6,251 bases of DNA. Source: Chloroflexota bacterium (GTDB lineage: Bacteria; Chloroflexota; Dehalococcoidia; Lucifugimonadales; Lucifugimonadaceae). Below are positions 1 through 6,251 of this stretch, piece by piece; position 1 is the stretch's first letter, and each line of letters starts with the position of its first letter. The stretch lies in the NCBI GenBank assembly GCA_013911545.1, contig JACETA010000047.1:1-6251 (forward strand), given 5' to 3'. The notes under the pieces were generated by a model. The model was not told where the DNA came from. It made no database searches and saw nothing but the letters and a program-made list of their open reading frames with translations. A program made the translations under genes and the position numbers.

Positions 1-1
1 C

Positions 2-1207
2 CTTATTTCAATTGCATTTTTAGCCTTGTTAACAAGTGTAGTTTCATCAAAAAAGGATTTATCAAAATTTAGAATTGTGCCTCTTTTAGAAACAATAGAT
101 GATTTGAAAAATGCTAATAAAATCTTAAGTAAATTTTGGAATGAAATTTATTCTGAAAATAGTTTAGTTGAGGTAATGATTGGTTATTCTGATTCTAATA
201 AGGATGGCGGATTAATAAAATCTCAATGGAATTTATTTTCTTCCCAAAAGGAAATATATAATTTATCTAAACAATTAAAATTAAATTTAGTTCTTTTCCA
301 TGGTAGAGGAGGCTCGTCTAGTAGAGGCGGAGGGCCAGCTGGTGAAGCTATTTTATCTCAACCCTTAGAAACAATTAATGGGAAGATAAAAATTACACAA
401 CAAGGCGAAGTGATTTCAGATAATTTTGCTAATGCTGATCTTTCTGAAACAAATTTAAAAATTATTCTTTCTTCTGTTGTTGAGGCATCTATTGATGGAA
501 ACTTAAATACCAAAGAAAATAAAATTTGGCATAATATAATGGACTACTTGTCAGATGAAAGTTATGAACATTATAAAGAATTTATTTCTCAGAATAACTT
601 TTTCGAATACCTTACAAAGGCAACCCCATTAGAAGAACTTGCACAAATGAATATTGGCTCACGTCCATCAAAACGAAGAGGGGGGCTGAATGGCATTGAA
701 GACTTAAGAGCAATACCATGGGTTTTTTCTTGGACTCAATCAAGACAAATAATACCTGGCTGGTATGGATTTGGTCATTCAATTGAAAAAGCATTTAAAA
801 ATGGTCATAAAAATGAAATTTTAGATATGTATAAAAACCTTAAATTTTTTAGGACGCTTGTATCAAATATAGAAATGAATTTAGTTAAAACTGACTTGAA
901 TATAAGCAGGGCTTATGTTGAAAATTTATATATTGATGGAATAAACATTTTTGAGCAAATTGAAAAAGAATATTCAAAATCAGTGAAATATTTATTAGAA
1001 GTTACCCAAAGCAATGAACTATTAGAATCAAATAGTACTCTAAAAAAAACTTTAGCAGTCAGAGAATCCTATATTCTTCCCCTTAATATCTTTCAAATAA
1101 TTTTATTAAAAAAATTAAGAACAGACCCTGAAGATTACAAATTGCTAAGAAGATCTTTATTGCTTACCATAAATGGAATTTCTGCAGGACTAAAAAATAC
1201 TGGATAA
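2..1207 (+). CDS. ppc: Phosphoenolpyruvate carboxylase, C-terminal part (5' end outside window)
   Basis: This is the C-terminal ~400 residues of PEP carboxylase, the cytoplasmic enzyme that carboxylates PEP with bicarbonate to oxaloacetate and so refills the TCA cycle. The frame is open to the left edge, and the first in-frame TTG (26) lies inside the conserved core, so no true start is visible; the E. coli enzyme is 883 aa, so about half is missing. Visible landmarks: LLETIDDL (its Glu matching metal ligand E506 of E. coli), GYSDSNKDGG (Asp matching D543), the glycine-rich loop FHGRGGSSSRGGG (His at 299-301; the second Arg matches R587), GSRPSKRR, LRAIPWVFSWTQSR, and the C-terminal SAGLKNTG. 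Residues forming the aspartate feedback site in E. coli have counterparts: Lys (887-889), Arg (1061-1063) and Asn third from the end (1196-1198), besides the loop Arg. Allosteric inhibition by aspartate/malate is therefore plausible. It ends 37 bp before the next gene, same strand. Identification is secure. Confidence 0.98.
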   Translation, partial: LISIAFLALLTSVVSSKKDLSKFRIVPLLETIDDLKNANKILSKFWNEIYSENSLVEVMIGYSDSNKDGGLIKSQWNLFSSQKEIYNLSKQLKLNLVLFHGRGGSSSRGGGPAGEAILSQPLETINGKIKITQQGEVISDNFANADLSETNLKIILSSVVEASIDGNLNTKENKIWHNIMDYLSDESYEHYKEFISQNNFFEYLTKATPLEELAQMNIGSRPSKRRGGLNGIEDLRAIPWVFSWTQSRQIIPGWYGFGHSIEKAFKNGHKNEILDMYKNLKFFRTLVSNIEMNLVKTDLNISRAYVENLYIDGINIFEQIEKEYSKSVKYLLEVTQSNELLESNSTLKKTLAVRESYILPLNIFQIILLKKLRTDPEDYKLLRRSLLLTINGISAGLKNTG

Positions 1208-1244
1208 AATTGACCAAATCTAATCTTTGATAAAAAATTACAAT

Positions 1245-2603
1245 ATGGATATCAATAAAATAGATCAATGGATAATAGGAAATTATTGGGTAGCATCTCA
1301 AATTAATCAATTAAATGAAAAGCTGTCTATTGATATCGGCCCAAGATGGGCAACCTCTGAAAATGAAAGAAAAGCTGCTGATTTTATAAAATCATATTGG
1401 GATGACTGTGGGTTAATAACGAATCATGAAGAATTTTCTATAAAAACCTATGAATTTAATTCTTGTAAATTAGAAATTAATGGCAAAGAAATTGATTCAA
1501 AGCCATATCATAGATGCCCTTCAACAAATTTAAATAATTACCTGATTGATCTGGGTCATGGAACTAAAAGAGAAGTAGATGATTCAGGAAGTGAAGTTGA
1601 AGAAAAGATTGCAGTTATTTTTAGAAAACACGAACCATTTACTGAGCAAGAAACAATAAGCAAGAGAGTAAATTATATAAGTCAAAAAGGTGCAAAAGCA
1701 ATAATTATTGGAGATCCAAAAATTGGTAGGCGCATGGAGTATTCTTCGGTTTGGGATACTAGAGACCCAGATTCAATTGACCCTCCACTACCTATTATAA
1801 ATACCTCAAGTGAACATTTATTACTCTTAAAAAAATTTGCTGCTTCTGGTTTTAAAGCAAAATTAAATGTTTCTACAAATTTTTATGACTCTAAAACTTC
1901 AAATGTTGTTGCTGAGATACAAGGGTCTATAAAAAATGAGTTTATTGTTATGTGTGGCCATCATGACACAGTTTTTGATACTCCTGGCGGAAATGATAAT
2001 ACTTCTGGTGCAATATCAGTAATTGAAACAGCTAAAACTATAAAAAGAACAATAGATAAATTTAATATAAAACCTAAAATTGGTTTTAGATTTATAACTT
2101 TAAGTGCTGAAGAGCAAAGACTTCAAGGTTCATTTCATCATGTTCAAAATAACTATTCAGAAATAAAACCAAAATTTGTTTTAAATTGTGATGAATTATC
2201 AACAGGAAGCTTGAAAGGTATTGTATTAGGTTTTCCGCATTTAAGAAATTTTATTCAGGAGCATTTAAATACATTAAATGAAGATTTAAAAGTGCATGTT
2301 ATGTCTCAAATTGATGGGCATTCAGACCATTTCCCATTCTTAGAATCTGGTATCGATGCTTCTCATCCATGGAGGTGGAGGTATTTTGGTAGATACCCAT
2401 CTTGTGAATTTCATCATGAAGAGCCTGATACATTCGATAAATTAAATGTTAAAGATTTGAAATATTATGTTTCTTCATTTTCCAGATTATTTATCAGGTT
2501 GTGCTTAACAGATCCAAAAGATTGGCCAAAAAATAACTTAACAAAAAAAATAATCAGATCTAGGCTTGATAAAGAAAAAGATTTTGAAATTAGAACAAGT
2601 TAA
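1245..2603 (+). CDS. M28 family zinc aminopeptidase with PA-like insert, cytoplasmic
   Basis: A 452-residue metallopeptidase of family M28 (aminopeptidase Y/S type), expected to remove N-terminal residues from peptides using two zinc ions. Candidate ligands and catalytic residues, numbered from the ATG, are H239-x-D241 in GHHDTV, D251 in GGNDNTSG, E289-E290 in SAEEQ (general base plus ligand), D316 in NCDEL and H390 or H391 in FHHEEPDT. H359-SDH-F is the usual SDH segment before the last ligand. Residues ~70-220 sit between the N-terminal helices and the catalytic core and resemble a PA (protease-associated) domain, with EEKIAVIFRK, KGAKAIIIGD and PLPIINTSS. There is no signal peptide or membrane segment, unlike many secreted M28 enzymes. 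ATG 1245 is preferred to the in-frame TTG at 1227, which adds only six unconserved residues; neither has a Shine-Dalgarno sequence. It may be co-transcribed with ppc. The family is secure; the substrate is unknown, and carboxypeptidase or acyl-peptide specificity is not excluded. Confidence 0.9.
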   Translation: MDINKIDQWIIGNYWVASQINQLNEKLSIDIGPRWATSENERKAADFIKSYWDDCGLITNHEEFSIKTYEFNSCKLEINGKEIDSKPYHRCPSTNLNNYLIDLGHGTKREVDDSGSEVEEKIAVIFRKHEPFTEQETISKRVNYISQKGAKAIIIGDPKIGRRMEYSSVWDTRDPDSIDPPLPIINTSSEHLLLLKKFAASGFKAKLNVSTNFYDSKTSNVVAEIQGSIKNEFIVMCGHHDTVFDTPGGNDNTSGAISVIETAKTIKRTIDKFNIKPKIGFRFITLSAEEQRLQGSFHHVQNNYSEIKPKFVLNCDELSTGSLKGIVLGFPHLRNFIQEHLNTLNEDLKVHVMSQIDGHSDHFPFLESGIDASHPWRWRYFGRYPSCEFHHEEPDTFDKLNVKDLKYYVSSFSRLFIRLCLTDPKDWPKNNLTKKIIRSRLDKEKDFEIRTS

Positions 2604-2613
2604 ATTAATTGTT
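2594..2613. repeat. Weak dyad over the stop codons of the M28 and lipoprotein genes
   Basis: AACAA (2594-2598) and TTGTT (2609-2613) are inverted, with further TTA/TAA pairing inside and one bulged G. The stop codons TAA (2601-2603, plus) and TTA read on the minus strand (2605-2607) lie within it. It could mark a weak transcription end between the convergent genes, but the stem is short and AT-rich, and no clean T-run follows directly. It may be chance in such AT-rich sequence. Confidence 0.3.
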
Positions 2614-3108
2614 AATATTTTCAATAACGAAATTGCAATTTAACTGTCCTTCAATTTCATCATACCCTGGGCAAAATAAAATAAAATTGTCATAAATTAA
2701 ATAACTCATATATTTAGGAAGTAAAGTACCTAGGTCACTCATTCTAATTCTGTCTTTCAAACCTTCTTCCCATAAGGTGCAATCTTTAGATATACAGCCA
2801 TTTTTACCAGTAATGTTATCTGCATAGTCTTTTCCTAATTTAATTGCATCTTCATGATTGCTGTAAAATCTTATTTCATAATCTTCAAATTCTCCCAAGT
2901 TATTTTTTATAAAACCAAAATAAGCTGAATTTGAACCTGGCAAATCATTAATTTTATATTCTTTATTTTTTTTAAATCCAATATCTAAAAATTGTGAAAT
3001 TGAAAAAATATTTCCCCTGTCAGATATTTTTTCGATAGTAACTTTCTGAGCTTCTTCTTGAGAACAAGATAAGATAAATATAAAAATTATTAAGAATATT
3101 TTTTTCAT
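2605..3108 (-). CDS. Small lipoprotein of unknown function
   Basis: A 167-residue protein that I do not recognise. The N-terminus is a typical lipoprotein signal: two lysines, a hydrophobic run (residues 4-13), then ILS-C15, so cleavage and lipidation at C15 are expected, leaving a mature domain of ~150 residues anchored to a membrane on the outer side. The residue after the Cys is Ser, not Asp. The mature part has no further membrane segment. It has four cysteines, C105 and C110 (CISKDC) and C146 and C158, which could form disulfides in an extracytoplasmic setting. The middle region (RFYSNHEDAIKLGKDYAD, then TLWEEGLKDR) is mixed helical and charged. Its stop is 1 bp from the stop of the convergent peptidase gene, and its start is 36 bp from the divergent MR/MLE gene. 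There is no Shine-Dalgarno sequence before the ATG. The signal, cysteine spacing and clean frame make it a real gene; any link to the neighbouring enzyme is only positional. Confidence 0.8.
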   Translation of the reverse strand: MKKIFLIIFIFILSCSQEEAQKVTIEKISDRGNIFSISQFLDIGFKKNKEYKINDLPGSNSAYFGFIKNNLGEFEDYEIRFYSNHEDAIKLGKDYADNITGKNGCISKDCTLWEEGLKDRIRMSDLGTLLPKYMSYLIYDNFILFCPGYDEIEGQLNCNFVIENINN

Positions 3109-3144
3109 GGTTATATTTTAAACAATCAAATAAAATATTTAAAT
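3109..3144. promoter_or_regulatory. Candidate divergent promoter region, 36 bp
   Basis: This AT-only-looking spacer must carry start signals for both the lipoprotein gene (minus) and the MR/MLE gene (plus) unless their promoters lie inside coding sequence. TAAAAT at 3131-3136 (plus) is a possible -10 element eight bases before the ATG at 3145. ATTTTA at 3115-3120 reads TAAAAT on the minus strand, six bases before that ATG. Either would give nearly leaderless transcripts, which agrees with the absence of a Shine-Dalgarno sequence on both sides. No convincing -35 element is seen, and TAAAAT is common by chance here. Confidence 0.4.
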
Positions 3145-4374
3145 ATGAAAATAATTGACTTAAAATGCGCAATAATTGGCAAATCTCCTGTAATAAGAAT
3201 TGTTACTGATGAAGGTATTTCTGGTTTTGGTCAGACTGAATGGGCAAAATCATATTTGAAACCTTTTGTTTTATTTTATAAACCTTTAATAATTGGTGAA
3301 GACCCTACAAATGTAGAAAAAGTTATGAGTAAAATTAGAAGGCTTGGAGCCTTTAAGCCTTATGGTGCTGCAGTTAGTGCCATTGAGGTAGCTTTATGGG
3401 ATATTGCTGGCAAAGCAGCCAATTTACCTATTTATAAGCTATTGGGTGGCAAGGTAAGAGATAGGGTACTTGTGTATAACGGGGGCATTAGATTTCCATT
3501 TGAAGGAAAAGATAGTCCTGAAAATTTCGCTAAAGATGTTTTAAAAATGAAAAATTTAAAAGAAGGTTTTTCTATAATAAAACAAGGCTTGTCCTTGCAT
3601 GGCAGAATGGCAACTAATTATAAAGATTATTTCTATGGGGATGTTAGTTGGGATAATAATGGCAATGAGTCCTCGTTTACTGGAGGCTTTAGTCAAAATT
3701 TACCTCATGGAGCACAAATTACAGAAAAAGGATTTAATTACACAATAGATTGTATCTTGGCAATGAAGGAAGCTCTTGGTGATGAAGTAGGTTTAGCTCT
3801 TGATCTTGGTCCTGGAATCAATCCGAGTGATGCACTTAAGTTTGCAAGGGCAGTTGAAGAACTAAATATAATGTGGCTTGAAGATATGATAACGGGTGAT
3901 TACACCCCATATGTTTTAGCTGATTTATACAGAGATGTTACTATAAATACTTCTACTCCAATTCATACTGGTGAACAGATATATTTAAGGCATAATTTTA
4001 AAGATTTAATTGATAAAAGGGCTGTGAATGTAATTGGTCCTGACCCATTAGATGTGGGTGGTTTATCTGAAACAAAGTGGATAGCAGAGTATGCAGATAT
4101 GAATGGAATAATGATAGCCCCGCACGGAACAATTGATGGGCTTATAGGATTAGCTGCTCAAGTTCAATTAGCAGCAACATTACCAAAAAATTATATTGCT
4201 TTTGAATATTGCGTGCCATGTCATGATTGGTGGTATGACATTATAGATGGCCTCCCAAATCCTATAGTTAAAGATAGTTTCATTGATGTATGGGATAAGC
4301 CTGGTCTAGGGGTATCATTTAATGACGAAGCTAAAAAATATCTTAAAGAAGAAGATAAAGATTTTTTTGATTAG
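3145..4374 (+). CDS. MR/MLE family (enolase superfamily) protein, probable acid-sugar dehydratase
   Basis: A 409-residue cytoplasmic enzyme of the mandelate racemase/muconate lactonizing family. These Mg-dependent enzymes abstract the alpha proton of a carboxylate. Residues 1 to ~110 form the capping domain, ending AALWD-like in AIEVALWDIAGKAA and LLGGKVRDRV; the rest is the barrel. Metal ligands are D220 (LALDLG), E246 (WLEDM) and E277 (TGEQ). D300 (GPDPLDVGG) and H327 (APHG) form the expected Asp-His dyad, and E354 (FEYC) sits near the usual late Glu. The second-strand KxK motif is replaced by K146-Q147-G148, so the second Lys base is missing. K146 to D220 spans 74 residues against 31 between the same points in the neighbouring paralog, implying an insert of about 43 residues (~150-192). 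The intact His dyad with altered Lys suggests a dehydratase rather than a racemase; this is inference. The substrate is unknown. The ATG has no Shine-Dalgarno sequence. The gene ends 2 bp from the convergent paralog. Confidence 0.9.
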   Translation: MKIIDLKCAIIGKSPVIRIVTDEGISGFGQTEWAKSYLKPFVLFYKPLIIGEDPTNVEKVMSKIRRLGAFKPYGAAVSAIEVALWDIAGKAANLPIYKLLGGKVRDRVLVYNGGIRFPFEGKDSPENFAKDVLKMKNLKEGFSIIKQGLSLHGRMATNYKDYFYGDVSWDNNGNESSFTGGFSQNLPHGAQITEKGFNYTIDCILAMKEALGDEVGLALDLGPGINPSDALKFARAVEELNIMWLEDMITGDYTPYVLADLYRDVTINTSTPIHTGEQIYLRHNFKDLIDKRAVNVIGPDPLDVGGLSETKWIAEYADMNGIMIAPHGTIDGLIGLAAQVQLAATLPKNYIAFEYCVPCHDWWYDIIDGLPNPIVKDSFIDVWDKPGLGVSFNDEAKKYLKEEDKDFFD

Positions 4375-4390
4375 TTTTAATCTAAACTAA
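4371..4390 (+). terminator. Possible weak terminator hairpin spanning two convergent stop codons
   Basis: TTAGTTT (4371-4377) and AAACTAA (4384-4390) are a perfect 7 bp inverted repeat around a 6-base loop, followed by ATTTTT (4391-4396). This has the form of an intrinsic terminator for the plus-strand gene, although the stem has only one G-C pair. The left arm contains the plus-strand TAG stop, and the minus-strand stop codon begins in it. On the minus strand the sequence after the hairpin is A-rich, so it would not work well in that direction. Confidence 0.4.
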
Positions 4391-5525
4391 ATTTTTCTAC
4401 ACTTTCTTCATCAATTTCTACGCCTAATCCTGGGTCATCAGGAACATGCAAATATCCTTTCTCAAATTTAAATGGATCCTTTTTTGAAATTTTATACCTT
4501 ATTGGGTTTTCGCTTTGATCAAACTCCATTATTGGTTCTTGTGAAAGCTGATTAGGGAATGATGATATAGGTAAGTTAGTGAACGTTGATGCTAACTGTA
4601 ATGACGCAGCGATCATAATTGAAGTGCCCCAAACATGCGGATAAACCTGTATGCCATTTGAATATGCGAGAGACTGCACATGTTTAAATTCAGTTATCCC
4701 ACCAACATTCCCAACATCAGGTTGAGCTATATCAAAAGCGCTGTTATTAATAAAATCTTTAAATTGATATCTAGTTCTTAAACTCTCACCACCACTAATT
4801 CTTATTTTTGAATATCTCACCAATTCCTTGTATCCCTGAACGTCGAGACCCATTATTGGTTCTTCAAAGAAGAAAATTCCCATTTCATATAATTTATCAG
4901 ATACATATTTAGCTGTCCGAAGGTCATAAGCCTGATTAGCATCTACAAATAATTTTGTTTTTTCATCAAGTGATTCTTTTACCTTTAAAATTCTTTCTAA
5001 ATCTTTTTCTAAATCCAGCGCTCCAATTTTAATTTTCATAGCATTAAAACCTTTTTCTTGGTATAAATTTGCTTCTTTTATTCTTTCAGAAACCTCTTCA
5101 TTAAAATCTTTCTTTGTGTAATATAATCCAGTCGCATATACATGAACTTTATCTTTGACTTTTCCGCCTAATAATACAGATACAGGAACACCTAGCTTTT
5201 TTCCTGTCAAATCCCATAACGCAATATCAATTGCACTCATAGCGCTACCACCAAGGCCAGGATAAATAATTGGATTGTTTAATTCATTAAACATGCCTGA
5301 CCATATTTTTTCTCTTTCAAAAGGATCTTTGCCAACAACTGCATCTTTTAAAATATCTTTAAAAGCATTTATGCCACCCCAGCCTTCGCCCCATCCGCTC
5401 AATCCTTCATCTGTTTCTATTTTAACTATGCTTGCGGATCTTTTATCATTCCCACCGTTTCCCCACCAAAATGGTTCTTTGAGTTTTCCTTCGATCTGAT
5501 AAGTTTTAATATTTGTAATCTTCAT
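4377..5525 (-). CDS. MR/MLE family (enolase superfamily) racemase/cycloisomerase/dehydratase
   Basis: A 382-residue enzyme of the mandelate racemase/muconate lactonizing family with the full catalytic set. K164-I-K166 lies on the second barrel strand, metal ligands are D195 (DANQ), E221 (FFEEP) and E247 (GGES), and D270 (QPDVGNVGG) pairs with H297 (YPHVWGT). Counted from this ATG, all seven fall at the same residue numbers as in Pseudomonas mandelate racemase, and the motifs are textbook. The capping domain (1 to ~125) has a tryptophan- and glycine-rich 20s loop (PFWWGNGGN, residues 18-26), which in this family contacts substrate; mandelate racemase's E317 has no obvious match at that position. 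The C-terminus (DDPGLGVEID) is typical. It could racemise, epimerise, cycloisomerise or dehydrate a carboxylate; the sequence does not say which. It lies 48 bp downstream of an MFS transporter on the same strand and probably forms an operon with it. No Shine-Dalgarno sequence precedes the ATG. Confidence 0.95.
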   Translation of the reverse strand: MKITNIKTYQIEGKLKEPFWWGNGGNDKRSASIVKIETDEGLSGWGEGWGGINAFKDILKDAVVGKDPFEREKIWSGMFNELNNPIIYPGLGGSAMSAIDIALWDLTGKKLGVPVSVLLGGKVKDKVHVYATGLYYTKKDFNEEVSERIKEANLYQEKGFNAMKIKIGALDLEKDLERILKVKESLDEKTKLFVDANQAYDLRTAKYVSDKLYEMGIFFFEEPIMGLDVQGYKELVRYSKIRISGGESLRTRYQFKDFINNSAFDIAQPDVGNVGGITEFKHVQSLAYSNGIQVYPHVWGTSIMIAASLQLASTFTNLPISSFPNQLSQEPIMEFDQSENPIRYKISKKDPFKFEKGYLHVPDDPGLGVEIDEESVEKFSLD

Positions 5526-5573
5526 AGAAATTATTTTATTTCATAAAAAAAATTAATCATAATTTAATTATGT

Positions 5574-6251
5574 TCAAATTGCAGATTTAATATCATAACT
5601 TAATTTCACATTTGTATTTATTGGAAAATGAATTAATGCAGATATAAAGCCAAGAATAACGCAAAGCCACCATACTGGAGCATATGATCCATACAAGTCA
5701 AACATCCTACCTCCAAGCCATGAACCCAGAAAAGAACCTGCGTGATGAGACATTAATGTGAAACCAAATAACATAGAAGAATACTTATGCCCGAAAATAT
5801 CTGTAATAATTCCGTTAGTTAAGGGAACAGTTGAAAGCCACAAAATTCCCAAAGTTGCTGAAAAAACGAGTACTGTAAATTCATTTTTTGGAGCCATAAT
5901 AAAAGAAAGAAACAATAAAGATCTAAGAGAGTACAAAACGGATAAAAGATTCTTTTTTGAAATCCTTGACCCTAGATAACCAAAAGAAAGTGTCCCAAAA
6001 ATATTAAATAATCCGATCAAAGCCAATGCAAATCCAGCTGTACTATCTTGCAAATTATTATCACTAAGAAATGCAGGTAAATGCGTTGATACGAATGTAA
6101 CATGAAATCCACAAACAAAAAAACCAGTAGTTAGTAATTTATAACTTCTATTGTTAATAGCATTCTTTAAAGATTCATAAATAGTTTGGTCATTATTAAT
6201 AAAATTCTGACTTGATGAATTTTTTGAAATTAGTATAGACATTATTAGTAG
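5574..6251 (-). CDS. MFS transporter, C-terminal half (5' end outside window)
   Basis: The C-terminal six-helix half of a major facilitator superfamily transporter. Hydrophobic segments, counted from the first in-frame Met (6242), lie near residues 34-57, 69-91, 98-116, 122-145, 154-177 and 186-206, which fits TM7-TM12. The loop between the second and third has GYLGSRISKKN, the motif-A-like sequence of the second half. GFFVCGFHVTFVSTHLPAFL, ILWLSTVPLTNG and the GGRMFDLYGSY stretch are typical of proton-coupled carboxylate-type MFS proteins. The frame stays open to the right edge (Leu-Leu-Ile before the Met), so the Met is internal or at least not proven as a start; about 200 residues with TM1-6 are expected beyond the window. 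It precedes the MR/MLE gene by 48 bp on the same strand, which suggests it imports that enzyme's substrate. The family is secure; the substrate is not determined. Confidence 0.93.
   Translation of the reverse strand, partial: LLIMSILISKNSSSQNFINNDQTIYESLKNAINNRSYKLLTTGFFVCGFHVTFVSTHLPAFLSDNNLQDSTAGFALALIGLFNIFGTLSFGYLGSRISKKNLLSVLYSLRSLLFLSFIMAPKNEFTVLVFSATLGILWLSTVPLTNGIITDIFGHKYSSMLFGFTLMSHHAGSFLGSWLGGRMFDLYGSYAPVWWLCVILGFISALIHFPINTNVKLSYDIKSAI

Noticed and set aside
26..28. TTG as start codon of the PEP carboxylase gene
   Set aside because: The frame is open from position 2, and the residues just after it already match the conserved catalytic core near E. coli residue 500, so this is an internal Leu.
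612..794. 60-codon open frame on the minus strand
   Set aside because: It lies wholly inside the conserved ppc coding sequence and its translation has no recognisable features.
5275..5499. 74-codon open frame on the plus strand
   Set aside because: It is antisense to the N-terminal domain of the MR/MLE gene, whose minus-strand frame has all the family motifs; the proline/serine-rich translation is typical of a shadow frame.
4377..5525. Naming the MR/MLE protein mandelate racemase because its catalytic residue numbers are identical
   Set aside because: The catalytic set is shared by many reactions in this family, E317 is not evident, and the substrate loop differs, so only the family level is supported.
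5758..5979. 73-codon open frame on the plus strand
   Set aside because: It is antisense to the membrane segments of the MFS gene and has no start signal or recognisable domain.
1..6251. Mobile element, CRISPR, phage or defence system
   Set aside because: There are no direct repeat arrays, no transposase or integrase frames, and every substantial frame belongs to a metabolic, transport or lipoprotein gene.

Overview
The window is a compact, very AT-rich (roughly 30% G+C by eye) piece of bacterial chromosome holding six protein-coding genes and almost no non-coding DNA. The two outer genes run off the window edges. I see no rRNA, tRNA, CRISPR array, insertion sequence, integrase, phage or defence gene. 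The base composition, the 1-2 bp junctions between convergent genes, the lack of Shine-Dalgarno sequences before all four visible starts, and the paired enolase-superfamily genes suggest a streamlined free-living, probably marine, heterotroph. Marine Chloroflexota of the SAR202 type, known for many enolase-superfamily paralogs, would fit. This lineage assignment is inference: low-GC marine Proteobacteria are not excluded.

Layout, left to right. The 3' part of a phosphoenolpyruvate carboxylase gene (ppc, + strand) enters from the left edge. It is followed after 37 bp by a PA-domain-containing M28 family zinc aminopeptidase (+). That gene converges, with a 1 bp gap, on a small lipoprotein of unknown function (- strand). 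The lipoprotein gene is divergent, across only 36 bp, from a mandelate racemase/muconate lactonizing enzyme (MR/MLE) family protein (+). The latter converges with a 2 bp gap on a second, clearly different MR/MLE protein (-). Upstream of that one, on the same strand and 48 bp away, is the C-terminal half of a major facilitator superfamily (MFS) transporter that runs off the right edge.

How the genes may work together. The MFS transporter and the second MR/MLE protein look like an uptake-plus-enzyme pair, with a sugar acid or other carboxylate imported and then epimerised, cycloisomerised or dehydrated. This MR/MLE protein carries the complete catalytic set of the family (KxK, three acidic metal ligands, Asp-His dyad). 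The first MR/MLE protein keeps the metal ligands and the Asp-His dyad, but has K-Q-G where KxK is expected and carries an extra segment of about 43 residues, so it probably acts on a different substrate, most likely as an acid-sugar dehydratase. PEP carboxylase would replenish oxaloacetate, and the M28 enzyme would recycle peptides in the cytoplasm. Neither has an evident direct link to the MR/MLE pair. The substrates cannot be read from the sequence.

Nothing here is a clear new system. The items most worth a second look are the two catalytically different MR/MLE neighbours, the unplaced lipoprotein that shares a tiny divergent promoter region with one of them, and the apparently leaderless, Shine-Dalgarno-free gene starts.
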